From DASRHK01 sp035650495 (GTDB lineage Bacteria; Pseudomonadota; Gammaproteobacteria; Nevskiales; Nevskiaceae), in assembly GCA_035650495.1 (NCBI GenBank), contig DASRHK010000037.1, forward strand, positions 1 through 40,700: 40,700 bases of DNA. Reading direction: 5' to 3'. The notes below the pieces were generated by a model. That model was not told the DNA's origin and did not search any database. It saw only the letters and a program-made list of their open reading frames with translations. This document shows, piece after piece, positions 24,431 to 33,671 of the stretch. Positions within the stretch are counted from its first letter, which is position 1. Every line of letters begins with the position of its first letter. Position numbers and translations under genes: made by a program.

Positions 24431-26812
24431 CTATCGCGAGACGGTGCTCCGGTCGGGCAGATGATCGGCGATCAGCTTCTCGAATCGTGCGTCGCTCCAG
24501 AGCGGTTTCCAATCCGGATCATGCTTTACGTAATTCGCCTGCGCGCCCGCAGTCATCTCGAGCAGCGTTTGCAGGCGTTCGAGCGCGCCCTGCGCGTCGC
24601 CGGCGCGCGCGTGGGTCTTGGCGACCAGCTCCGCGATCGGCGGTCCGTCCATCGCATCCTTGGCGGGCGGCAGGATCCGCGCCGCTTCGTCGGCATCGCG
24701 CAGGGCCTGCTCGCGCTCCGCCAGATAAGCCTCGGTGAGCCCAAGCCATGCGTGCGCTTCCGCGACGTAGGGACCGTCGACCTCGGCGTTCGCGAGATAG
24801 CTGCGCAGGGAATTCCGCGCCGCTTCGAGATGTGCGCGCGCCTTCGCTGGCGCATCGCTCAGGCTGTAGGCGCGCCCAAGGAAGAAATCGCGCGGCACTT
24901 GCAGATTGGTGAAGCCCGGCGTGAACGCTTCCGCCGGAAATGCTTCCAGCAACGCCGCTGCGTCGGCGTAGCGCGCCTGCAAGGTTGCGAGCTCGATGCG
25001 GTTGATCGACACGACATAAGCGCTGTCGATGTCGGCCGGGATCGCGGCGAGCGCCTGCTCCATCGGCTTCAGGTCGCCGTGCCAAAGGAACTGCACGCCT
25101 GCGACGCGCAACGGTCCGGCGGGATCGTCGGGCACCAGCGCCTGCGTCTTCTGATACGGCATCAGCGCGCGATCGAACCGGCGCAGGCGCGAATAGGTAT
25201 CGCCGAGCTCGACCCAGAAATTCGCGTTGCGCGGATCGAGCTCGACGGCGCGAAGCTGGCTCACCAGCGAACCCTCGAAGTCACCTTGCCGGCGCTGCGT
25301 GTAGCCGATCAGGGCGTGCGTCTCCGCGGAGTTGGGCTCCAGCGCGAGCGCTTCCTTGAACGCCGCCATCGCCTGATCGTAATCGCGGAAGCCGTGCAGG
25401 AAGTACGCGCCCATCGCGACGTGCCCGTCGGCGAGATCGGGCCGCAGGCGCAGCGCGGCGCCCGCGTTCTTGCGCGAGAGCTCGAGTCGCTGCGGCGTCG
25501 TATCGAGACCGAACCAGTACGCGGTGTCGTGAACGCGAGCCAGCGACGAATAGGCGCCGGCGAAATCGGGATCGAGCGCGATCGCCTTCTCGAGCATGCT
25601 CTGCCCGCGATAGAGCGCTTCGCGGCTCGGGTTGCCTGGCGCGTTGCCGAGCTCGCGCGCGCGCAGGAAAAGGTCGTACGCATCGGCGTTGGCCGTCGGG
25701 CGGCGCTCGATGCTCTGCTTCTCCTGCGGCGTGAGCGTGGCCTGCACCGCGCTCACGATCTGCTGCGCGACGTCGCTCTGGATCGCGAACACGTCGGAGA
25801 GATCGCGATCGTAGCTGTCGGCCCACAGATGACGATCGGTCGAAGCCTCGATCAGCTGCGCCTGCACGCGCACGCGATTGCCGATCTTCTGCACGCTGCC
25901 TTCGACGATGTTGGCGACGCCGAGCGCCTTGCCGATCTGCCGCAGATTGCGCGCACCTTCCTTGTACTGCATCACCGACGTGCGCGAGATCACCTTCAGG
26001 TCCTTCACGCGCGCGAGCAGCGTGAGCAGGTTGTCGTGCATGCCGTCGGCGAAATATTCGTTGGCCTTGTCGTCGCTGAAGTTCGAGAACGGCAGCACGG
26101 CGATCGACTTGTCGCTCGGCGGATGCAGCGATCCCGGCAGGTGCAGCTGCAATCCGGCGAGCATGCCGAGCGCGGCGATCACCGCGAGCACGGCGATCGT
26201 GCCGATCACCAGCCGCGGCCGCGCGAGGAAGCCCGATCGCGGCGGCGCCGGCGCGTCGGTTCGCGGCAGCGACACGGCCCCGATCGCGTCCGCGTCGAGC
26301 ACGAACACCTCGATGGGCTCGCTGATGTTCTTGAGCGAGGGCGTGCCGATCGAGCGGAACGGCGCGGCGATGCGGTTGCGCACGAGCATGAGCACCGAGC
26401 CCGAGATCGCAAGTCCGCCATGCGGCGAGAGCGGCTCCAGTCGCGCGGCGATGTTGACGCCGTCGCCGACGATGTTGCGCTCGCGCGTCTCGATCTCGCC
26501 CAGATGCACGCCGACGCGGAACTTGAACCGCCGCGATTCGTCGACCGCCGCATTGCGCGCGGCCTGACGCTGCTGGATCAGCATCGCGCAATGCACCGCC
26601 TGCAGCGCGCTGCTGAACTCCAGGAGAAAGCCGTCGCCGGTCGTATCGACTTCGTGTCCGCCGGTCTCGACGAGCGCGGCGCGCACCATGCGGCGATGCT
26701 CTTCGAGCAGCGCGTTGGCGAGCCGCTCGTCGCGCTGGCAGAGCGCGCTGTAGCCGACCATGTCGGTGAACATGATCGCGGCGAGCCGTCGCGGTTCCCT
26801 CGCAGCGCTCAT
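24431..26812 (-). CDS. Class III adenylate/guanylate cyclase with TPR domain
   Basis: A 793-aa protein. The cyclase domain (about 8-175) has metal-binding D17 ('IMFTDMVGYSAL') and D60 ('TTGDGFLLEF'), plus 'GDGVNIAARLE' with transition-state N120 and R124. The base-selecting Lys of canonical adenylate cyclases is Asp56 here ('VDTTGD'), as in many bacterial TPR-linked cyclases, so nucleotide choice is uncertain. One membrane segment (201-222) separates it from a TolB-N-like region ('SIAVLPFSNFSDDKANEYFADGMHDNLLTLLARV...GVANIVEGSVQKIGNRVRV'), then TPR helices to the C-terminus. The cyclase is cytoplasmic and the TolB/TPR part probably periplasmic. GGGGATGGG precedes the ATG. It lies between the M20 peptidase (25-bp gap) and GH92, likely in one operon. 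Confidence 0.9.
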   Translation of the reverse strand: MSAAREPRRLAAIMFTDMVGYSALCQRDERLANALLEEHRRMVRAALVETGGHEVDTTGDGFLLEFSSALQAVHCAMLIQQRQAARNAAVDESRRFKFRVGVHLGEIETRERNIVGDGVNIAARLEPLSPHGGLAISGSVLMLVRNRIAAPFRSIGTPSLKNISEPIEVFVLDADAIGAVSLPRTDAPAPPRSGFLARPRLVIGTIAVLAVIAALGMLAGLQLHLPGSLHPPSDKSIAVLPFSNFSDDKANEYFADGMHDNLLTLLARVKDLKVISRTSVMQYKEGARNLRQIGKALGVANIVEGSVQKIGNRVRVQAQLIEASTDRHLWADSYDRDLSDVFAIQSDVAQQIVSAVQATLTPQEKQSIERRPTANADAYDLFLRARELGNAPGNPSREALYRGQSMLEKAIALDPDFAGAYSSLARVHDTAYWFGLDTTPQRLELSRKNAGAALRLRPDLADGHVAMGAYFLHGFRDYDQAMAAFKEALALEPNSAETHALIGYTQRRQGDFEGSLVSQLRAVELDPRNANFWVELGDTYSRLRRFDRALMPYQKTQALVPDDPAGPLRVAGVQFLWHGDLKPMEQALAAIPADIDSAYVVSINRIELATLQARYADAAALLEAFPAEAFTPGFTNLQVPRDFFLGRAYSLSDAPAKARAHLEAARNSLRSYLANAEVDGPYVAEAHAWLGLTEAYLAEREQALRDADEAARILPPAKDAMDGPPIAELVAKTHARAGDAQGALERLQTLLEMTAGAQANYVKHDPDWKPLWSDARFEKLIADHLPDRSTVSR

Positions 26813-26837
26813 CCCATCCCCGGAAAAAATGCTCCCG

Positions 26838-28259
<1,422 letters not shown>

Positions 28260-28560
28260 GTCTCTCTCACTCGTCGCGCGGGCGGCGAGTGTAGCGCGCA
28301 GCGCCTGCGGAGGGGTCCACTCTGCGACGGGAGCCGCGCCTTCTCCTGGACCTGCGTCAATCATCGCTTCGCGGCCGCGCAACCCGGACTCCTGTATAGT
28401 GGCGTCGCTGCATCAAATAAAAGAAACGTTTCCGGTCAGTTCTGGCGCTGCATCTCTGCGGTGCCCTCCCAACTTCCCAGCTACCTTTCTCGATTGCCGT
28501 GCAGTCGGCGTGCGCGTTCGTGCCGCTGAAATTCGTGTCATCCAAGAAAGGAAGTTTGTC
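28260..28560 (+). promoter_or_regulatory. Intergenic region with putative cold-shock gene promoter and long leader
   Basis: This 301-bp gap separates the divergent M20 and cold-shock genes. A -10-like TATAGT occurs at 28395-28400 (preceded by CCTG), but no good -35 is visible. Transcription from about 28407 would give a leader of roughly 155 nt, the usual size for cspA-type mRNAs whose leaders fold differently in the cold. The leader contains the perfect palindrome GAAACGTTTC (28423-28432) near its 5' end. AAAGGAAG (28549-28556) is the likely ribosome-binding site. No open frame in this stretch looks coding. Confidence 0.4.
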
Positions 28561-28776
28561 ATGAGCGAAAAGCAGACCGGTACGGTCAAGTGGTTCAACG
28601 ATGCGAAGGGCTTCGGTTTCATCACGCCGACCAACGGCGGCGAAGACCTGTTTGCGCACTTCAAGGAAATCCAGAGCGGCGGCAGCTTCAAGTCGCTCAC
28701 GGAAGGCCAGAAGGTCGAGTTCATCGCCGCGCGCGGCCCGAAGGGCATGCAGGCGACCCGCATCCAAGCGATCTAA
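28561..28776 (+). CDS. Cold-shock protein, CspA family
   Basis: A 71-aa single-domain cold-shock protein, an OB-fold that binds single-stranded RNA/DNA and melts mRNA structure. It starts 'MSEKQTGTVKWFNDAKGFGFITP' with RNP1 KGFGFI (residues 16-21) and RNP2-like DLFAHF (29-34). The RNP2 motif is usually VFVHF, so Leu-Phe-Ala here is a mild variant. 'GQKVEFIAARGPKGMQATRIQAI' is the usual end, without the 'GP.A.NV' form seen in E. coli CspA. ATG 28561 is preceded by AAGGAAG. The frame is open further upstream, but the protein begins exactly at the family start. The gene has its own terminator and is followed by an RRM protein, a common pairing of small RNA chaperones. Confidence 0.97.
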   Translation: MSEKQTGTVKWFNDAKGFGFITPTNGGEDLFAHFKEIQSGGSFKSLTEGQKVEFIAARGPKGMQATRIQAI

Positions 28777-28794
28777 CCGATCGTCAGTTGCACG

Positions 28795-28820
28795 AGCCGC
28801 GGCACCACCGCGGCTTTTTT
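28795..28820 (+). terminator. Rho-independent terminator after the cold-shock gene
   Basis: An 8-bp perfect stem, AGCCGCGG / CCGCGGCT (28795-28802 and 28808-28815), with the 5-nt loop CACCA, runs directly into a tract of six T (28815-28820). It lies 18 bp after the stop codon. It should separate cspA-type transcription from the RRM gene, or attenuate read-through. Confidence 0.9.
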
Positions 28821-28874
28821 GTTTGCGCAGCCAGGGCCGGCCGCCGGGCCGCAGCCTCGATGACCAGGAGAAGC

Positions 28875-29138
28875 GTGAAACGAATCTTTGCGGGAAATTT
28901 GTCGCCCGAGGCAACCGAGCGCGATCTGACGTCCCTCTTCAGCAGCTTCGGGCGCGTACGCTCGATCCGGCTCGTGAAGGACACGTTCAGCGGCAAGTGC
29001 AAGGGCTTCGGCTTCGTCGAGATGGAAGGCCATGAAGCGCGGGCGGCCATCGCAGGGCTCAACAGCAAGGACTTCCTCGGACGCCCCATCAAGGTCAACG
29101 AAGAGCGGCAGGACAAGCGCGAGGGCCGGCGCTCCTGA
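28875..29138 (+). CDS. RRM-domain RNA-binding protein
   Basis: An 87-aa protein (92 aa if ATG 28860 is used) that is a single RNA recognition motif with a basic tail. RNP2 is IFAGNL (residues 4-9) and RNP1 is KGFGFVEM (43-50), with the usual beta-alpha-beta layout ('TERDLTSLFSSFGRVRSIRLVKDTFSGKCKG', 'ARAAIAGLNSKDFLGRPIKVNEE'). The tail QDKREGRRS is Arg-rich. Bacterial RRM proteins of this size (Rbp type, known from cyanobacteria and many proteobacteria) bind RNA, and several respond to cold. GTG 28875 is preferred because AGGAG precedes it closely and the domain starts there; ATG 28860 has no ribosome-binding site. It converges with the dehalogenase-like gene. Confidence 0.92.
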   Translation: MKRIFAGNLSPEATERDLTSLFSSFGRVRSIRLVKDTFSGKCKGFGFVEMEGHEARAAIAGLNSKDFLGRPIKVNEERQDKREGRRS

Positions 29139-29159
29139 GCAGCCGAGGTGATCGGCGCC

Positions 29160-30068
29160 TCAGCGCTCGAGGTGAAATTGCTTCAGCGCCGCTCTGGCAA
29201 TCGGCTCGCCCCACTCCTGCACGAAATGCCCGGCTTCCTCGACCTTCATCGGCTCGGGGCATCCGCGAATCAGCTTGCGCAGATGCATCATCACCGGCGG
29301 ACCGAGCACCGGATCCTTCATGCCGATCGCCATGAAGGTCGGCTTGTCCCATTTCGTCGAGAACCATTCGCGCGCTTCGCGTGAAGTCGCCGCGCCGCCG
29401 GCGTCGGGATTGTCGGGCACGAGATTCGGGAAGCGGCGCACGCCGGATTTGTAGCTGGCATCGGGATACGGTGCGCCGTAGGCGGCGGCTTCGGCGTCGG
29501 TGAGATGCGCGCACGAGCGCTTCATCAAGCCGGCGATGTTCATGTCGGGTGATCGATTGTTGAACGCGCGCCACTGCAGGAATCCTTCGGTGAGCGGCGT
29601 ATCGCCGGTGCCGAAGCCCGTGTTCATCACGATCAGGCGCGCGAATCGCTCCGGCATCGCGTGCGGCAGCGTGAGCCCGAGCAACCCGCCCCAGTCCTGA
29701 ACGACCAGCGTGATGTTCTTCAGATCGAGCTTCTCGATGAAGCGCAGCAGCGAGCCGCGATGGAAGTCGACGGTGTAGATCGATTCCTCGATGGGCTTGT
29801 CGGATTTTCCGAAGCCGAAGAGATCCGGCGCGACCACGCGCGCGCCCGCAGACGTGAAGACGGGCAGCATCTTGCGATACAGATACGACCAGGTCGGCTG
29901 ACCGTGCAGGCAGAGGAAGATCTCCTTCGCGTTGCGCGGGCCTTCGTCGAGGTAATGCATGCGCAGGCCGTCGTAGCCCGGCAGGTCGGTCACGTAGTGC
30001 GGCGCGAACGGATACCCCGGCAGGTTCGCGAATCGCTCGTCGGGCGTGCGCAGTGCTTCGATTTTCAT
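29160..30068 (-). CDS. Haloalkane dehalogenase-like alpha/beta hydrolase (HLD-I type)
   Basis: A 302-aa cytoplasmic alpha/beta hydrolase whose layout fits haloalkane dehalogenase subfamily I, which hydrolyses carbon-halogen bonds to alcohol and halide. Nucleophile D125 is followed by halide-binding W126 ('VVQDWGGLLGL'). Cap residue W166 ('GFLQWRAF') fits the second halide-binding Trp, with acid D252 ('GMKDPVLG') and base H281 ('EEAGHFVQEWG'). The spacing is close to DhlA (124/125/175/260/289). 'HGQPTWSYLYRKMLPVF' gives the oxyanion-hole HGxP. The start 'MKIEALRTPDERFANLPGYPFAPHYV' is typical. The real substrate may not be halogenated. It is 5 bp after the DUF1329 gene and third in that operon. 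Confidence 0.85.
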   Translation of the reverse strand: MKIEALRTPDERFANLPGYPFAPHYVTDLPGYDGLRMHYLDEGPRNAKEIFLCLHGQPTWSYLYRKMLPVFTSAGARVVAPDLFGFGKSDKPIEESIYTVDFHRGSLLRFIEKLDLKNITLVVQDWGGLLGLTLPHAMPERFARLIVMNTGFGTGDTPLTEGFLQWRAFNNRSPDMNIAGLMKRSCAHLTDAEAAAYGAPYPDASYKSGVRRFPNLVPDNPDAGGAATSREAREWFSTKWDKPTFMAIGMKDPVLGPPVMMHLRKLIRGCPEPMKVEEAGHFVQEWGEPIARAALKQFHLER

Positions 30069-30073
30069 AGCGG

Positions 30074-31429
30074 TCAATCGCGTCCTTGCTTCTGCAGGCT
30101 CTGGGGCGTGAAGAATCCGGCGGGAAATGACATGCCGAACTTGGCGATGTAGCCCTGCTCGTTCGGAAGGTTGTTGATCAGGTACCGCCGCGAGAACAGG
30201 TCGTAGATCATCAGCGGCGCCGCGACGACCGCCTTGTCGACGACGAGCGGGATCACGAAGCCCTCTTGATAGCGCCAGAGCTGGTCGCGCGCGTCGTAGC
30301 AATCGACGGCGACGACGTTCCAGCTGTCCTCGTCGACGTAGAACGTGCGGCGCTTGAAGATGTGATTGATGCCGGGCTTGAGCGATGCTTCCACCACCCA
30401 GACGCGGTGCAGCTCGTAACGCGGATGCTCGGGATTGAGATGCAGCGGCCGGATCAGGTCGGCGTACTTGAGCTCGGGCCGCACCAGCTTGTAGTTGTTG
30501 TAGCCGACGTAGAGCTCCTTCTTGCCAAGCAGCTTCCACGTGTAGCGCTGCATCGAGCCGTTGAACATGTCGGCCTGGTCGACGGTCTGCAAACCGTCGG
30601 AGCCGATGACGGGATTGTCGAACGCGACGATCGGCGCCTGGCGCACGCGATTGGTGCCCGGCGCGTACTGCCACGCGTCGCGTGATCCGTCGAGGTGGTC
30701 CCACGCGAGCGTCATGGTGCCGGCAATGCGCGGCGGCGCGAGCTCCTTGCGCAAGACCTGCATGACGAGATTGTCGGAGACCGTGCCCGGCTTCTTCACG
30801 TTGCCGTAGACGAACTGCGCGTTGGTCTGGAAGAAGCTCTCCTCGAACTTGCCCGTCGGCTGCACGACGAACAGCGTGCCGTTCTGGATCACCGAGTCGC
30901 CGCGATAACGCACCTTGTGATTCCAGATCACCTCCGCGCCGCTCTGCGGGATCGGGAACGGATAGCCGAGCGTCGCGTCCTTCAAGCCGTCGTCGCCGAC
31001 GATCGTCGCCGACGTCGCGTTCGCTTTGGTCGCGGCGTAGATCGCGTCGGGCAGCACGACCGTGCGCCGCGTCGGATACACCTTGATCGAGTAATCCGCG
31101 TAGCGCTCGAGCAGCGCAGCGGCGCCGACCGCGAGCTTGCCCGCGTACTGCTTGTAGTTGTCGTGCGTGATGGTGAAGAGCGGCTTGTCCTCCGGGAACG
31201 GATCGGGGTAGTAGTCGCCCGCCTTGTAGCCGTTGAACGACGCCGGCAGCGTCTTCATGCCGCCGGTGTAAGCAGGGATCGTCCCTTCCTTGTTGCCGGC
31301 CATCTCGGCGCCGACCGGCGTGAGCGTCGTGCCGAGCTTGGCGGCGTCGGCGGCGGAGACTTTCGCGCCCGCTTCGCGCGCGGCCATCGCGGCGGTGAGG
31401 CTCATCGCGAACAGCGTGATCAGTTTCAT
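30074..31429 (-). CDS. DUF1329 family exported protein
   Basis: A 451-aa protein with a signal peptide (MKLITLFAMSLTAAMA, cleavage probably within the next few residues). It carries the DUF1329 hallmarks 'LTPVGAEMAGNKEGTIPAYTGG', 'PFPEDKPLFTITHDNYKQYAGKL', 'GYPFPIPQSGAEVIWNHKVRYRG', 'RIAGTMTLAWDHLDGSRDAWQYAPGTNRVRQAP', 'KKELYVGYNNYKL', 'HRVWVVEASLKPG' and 'RRTFYVDEDSWNV'. The fold is related to LolA/LolB-like lipid carriers, so it may bind a hydrophobic ligand in the periplasm. DUF1329 is nearly always encoded with DUF1302, as here (11-bp gap), often beside RND (MMPL) exporters and steroid or hydrocarbon degradation genes. No RND gene is present in this window. The ribosome-binding site is weak. 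Confidence 0.92.
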   Translation of the reverse strand: MKLITLFAMSLTAAMAAREAGAKVSAADAAKLGTTLTPVGAEMAGNKEGTIPAYTGGMKTLPASFNGYKAGDYYPDPFPEDKPLFTITHDNYKQYAGKLAVGAAALLERYADYSIKVYPTRRTVVLPDAIYAATKANATSATIVGDDGLKDATLGYPFPIPQSGAEVIWNHKVRYRGDSVIQNGTLFVVQPTGKFEESFFQTNAQFVYGNVKKPGTVSDNLVMQVLRKELAPPRIAGTMTLAWDHLDGSRDAWQYAPGTNRVRQAPIVAFDNPVIGSDGLQTVDQADMFNGSMQRYTWKLLGKKELYVGYNNYKLVRPELKYADLIRPLHLNPEHPRYELHRVWVVEASLKPGINHIFKRRTFYVDEDSWNVVAVDCYDARDQLWRYQEGFVIPLVVDKAVVAAPLMIYDLFSRRYLINNLPNEQGYIAKFGMSFPAGFFTPQSLQKQGRD

Positions 31430-31440
31430 TTGGGGCTCCG

Positions 31441-33600
31441 CTAGAAATCGTAAGCAAACTGGACCGCGACGTTGTCGCGATCCTCGAAGACATTGCTGCG
31501 TCCGCCGCCGAAATAGAAGTTGTAGCGCACCGATGCGGTCCAGTCGTTGAGATAGACGAGCGACACGCCGACCGTGCCCTGCTTGCGTCCCGCAACGAAC
31601 TCGCCGGTGGGCAGCGGCGACTTGCCGTACAGGTCGTGGAACCACGCAAGCTGCGGCAGCACGCGCAATCCAGGCAGCACGTCTTCGTAGGTGAGCTGCG
31701 TCAGGACGCGATAGCCGTACGAGAGCGACGTCGCGAATCCCGACGCCTGGTATTGCGGATTGAGCCGATTCGACGGATCCGTCTCGGTCTGCTCCGGCGT
31801 CGGCGTGCCGGTCGAGTCGACGCCCGCGCTGTGATGGAACTGCACGCCGGGCGCGGCGAATTGCAGCGTGTCGAGATCGGGCATGTCCAGCACCTGGAAC
31901 GCGCCGAGCTCGAGCAGCGCGGTCAGCTGATCGGCGCGGAACCAGTTGCCGCTGGCGCCGGTGAGATAGAGGAACGACGTGTCGTACGCGATCGTCTTCA
32001 TGCGCTCGTAGCCGGGAATGTACTCGCCGGCGGCCGGCGTGTGATTCCGATAATGCTCGATGTAATCCGGCACCGCGGTGCGCCGCGCGGGGATGGTGAT
32101 CCCGGTCGGCACCGGCAATCCGGGAACGTTGGTCGGCACGCCGACGACGATGTTCGTCGCCGGGAACACGGGCTGCAGCGCGGCCATGCCGACGTCGGTG
32201 GGATCGACCTGCAGCGGCTGGTTGGGACGGAACACGACTTCGCCGGTCCACGCCACTTCGCCGAGATTGGTCGAGAACGAAAGGCCGAGCGCGTGGATGT
32301 CCTCGGGATAGTCGAAGACGAATTTCACGGTATCGATCGGCACGACCTCGCTCGCCGTTCCGCCGTGGTGCACCGGGCTGTTGAAGCCACCGCACGCCAG
32401 CGCTGCGTCTGCGGCGTTGCTGGCGTCGTGCGCGCAGCCTTTCTGCGCAGCGGAGAAGCCGAGGAACGGAAAGCGGCTGTGCAGGTTGAGATAGGTGAGA
32501 TTGAACGTAGTGCCGTTGAGCTCTTGCGCGAAGTACGACAGGTTGAAGCCGTACTGACCCTGATGGCTCGCGCGCCGCTCGGGGCCTTCATAGACCGTGC
32601 GGCCCGCGTCGGAAAGCAGATTCGCGTTGCCTTGCGTGCGCTCTTCCACGCCGACGAGGTTGTCGGGATCCTCGCGATACTTGCCGAACAGCAGGCCGAC
32701 GTACGGGTGGCCGGCGCCGAGCACGTCGTTGGTCGAGTAGAACGATCCGATCGGCGGCGGCACGAGGTGCTTCCAGCCGAACTCGTAGAAGCCGAGCGCG
32801 GAGATCGATTCGTTGAGGCTCACGTTCGCGACCGCGAGCGGCACGCGCACGAACACTTCACGCAGATCGGACCCGGGCAGGAAGCGCACGTTCGCGTCGG
32901 GCGGGTTCACGGTGTTCAGGCTGTTGAACACGAGCAGCGTGCTGGTGCCGAGGCTCAAGACCTGGTTGCCGATCTTGAGCGAGAGCTGCCGATCCCCGGG
33001 CAGCGGCACGTTGCCCGACACGTAGGCGTTGCCGAGCTGGAAATGCGATCCGATCTGCCCTTCGGCCTCGCGGGCGCGGCGCGTCTCGCGCGGCTGGAAT
33101 CCGTTGTTGTCCTGCGTGTTGCTTGGATGGAATTCGGTGAAGTGATAGTTCACCGCGTCGTAGAAGTAGAGCCCGCTCACATCGAGGCCGTAATCGCCGT
33201 AGGTCAGCGACAGGCGCGGCGCGAGCTTGAACGCGGCGTTGATCAGATCGCCGCGGTTGTAGTTGAGATCGCCGTTGTCGGTGTTCACCGAGGCGATGCC
33301 TGGCAGCGCGAGGAACGCCGCGTTGCCCGCGACGGTCTGGCAGTTGATCCCGGGCGGCGAGCCGACCGGCGCGGGCAGTCCGGTCGTCGGATCCTTGTCC
33401 TCGCAGAACTGCTCGTTGCCGCCTTGATTGAGCTTGCCGATCAGCTCAGGATTCTGCGTCTCGGTGCGCACAGCCGCACCGACCGAGACCTGCCCCCGCA
33501 GGGACCCGGTGAGCTCGCCGATCGCAAAGTCCATCGCCTGGGCGGGCGCGATCGCGCACACCCAAGGCAGCAGCAGCAATCCGAATCCCCGACGCAGCAT
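31441..33600 (-). CDS. DUF1302 family outer-membrane protein
   Basis: A 719-aa protein with a signal peptide (MLRRGFGLLLLPWVCAIAPAQA). The mature N-terminus 'MDFAIGELTGSLRGQVSVGAAVRTE' and the long run of amphipathic strands ending in aromatic AYDF indicate an outer-membrane beta-barrel of the DUF1302 family. Other family marks are 'GLYFYDAVNYHF', 'LSLKIGNQVLSLGTSTLLVFNSLNTVNPPD' and 'SALGFYEFGWKHLVPPPIGSFYSTNDVLG'. With its DUF1329 partner it is proposed to handle hydrophobic compounds across the outer membrane; the direction and substrate are unproven. GGAGGAGGGG lies directly before ATG 33600. Upstream is a promoter whose -35 is overlapped by the candidate TetR operator, so it is the likely regulated first gene of a three-gene operon. 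Confidence 0.92.
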   Translation of the reverse strand: MLRRGFGLLLLPWVCAIAPAQAMDFAIGELTGSLRGQVSVGAAVRTETQNPELIGKLNQGGNEQFCEDKDPTTGLPAPVGSPPGINCQTVAGNAAFLALPGIASVNTDNGDLNYNRGDLINAAFKLAPRLSLTYGDYGLDVSGLYFYDAVNYHFTEFHPSNTQDNNGFQPRETRRAREAEGQIGSHFQLGNAYVSGNVPLPGDRQLSLKIGNQVLSLGTSTLLVFNSLNTVNPPDANVRFLPGSDLREVFVRVPLAVANVSLNESISALGFYEFGWKHLVPPPIGSFYSTNDVLGAGHPYVGLLFGKYREDPDNLVGVEERTQGNANLLSDAGRTVYEGPERRASHQGQYGFNLSYFAQELNGTTFNLTYLNLHSRFPFLGFSAAQKGCAHDASNAADAALACGGFNSPVHHGGTASEVVPIDTVKFVFDYPEDIHALGLSFSTNLGEVAWTGEVVFRPNQPLQVDPTDVGMAALQPVFPATNIVVGVPTNVPGLPVPTGITIPARRTAVPDYIEHYRNHTPAAGEYIPGYERMKTIAYDTSFLYLTGASGNWFRADQLTALLELGAFQVLDMPDLDTLQFAAPGVQFHHSAGVDSTGTPTPEQTETDPSNRLNPQYQASGFATSLSYGYRVLTQLTYEDVLPGLRVLPQLAWFHDLYGKSPLPTGEFVAGRKQGTVGVSLVYLNDWTASVRYNFYFGGGRSNVFEDRDNVAVQFAYDF

Positions 33601-33640
33601 CCCCTCCTCCAGCGACCCAAGCCCTCCCCAGGGCGGCGCC

Positions 33641-33670
33641 ATCCTAAGTGACTTTTTTACACTATGTCAA
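33641..33670 (-). promoter_or_regulatory. Promoter of the DUF1302-DUF1329-dehalogenase operon
   Basis: On the minus strand, a consensus -35 TTGACA (33670-33665) is followed after 18 bp by TAGGAT (33646-33641). Transcription would start near 33634, leaving about 34 nt to ATG 33600. The -35 lies inside the candidate operator 33656-33671, so a repressor bound there would block RNA polymerase. Confidence 0.65.
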
Positions 33671-33671
33671 C
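33656..33671. promoter_or_regulatory. Candidate TetR operator, copy 1
   Basis: TTTACACTATGTCAAC; its reverse complement GTTGACATAGTGTAAA matches copies 2 and 3 (TTGACAT-N-ATGTAAA consensus, imperfect here: A-GTGTAAA). It covers the -35 of the DUF1302 promoter and the stop codon of the upstream unknown gene. Confidence 0.6.

Noticed and set aside
29142..29156. Small hairpin GCCGA-GGTGA-TCGGC between convergent RRM and dehalogenase genes
   Set aside because: A 5-bp stem without a T-tract is weak evidence for a terminator in GC-rich DNA.
31430..32395. N-terminal extension of the DUF1329 protein
   Set aside because: It is out-of-frame sequence of the DUF1302 gene; the signal peptide starts at ATG 31429.
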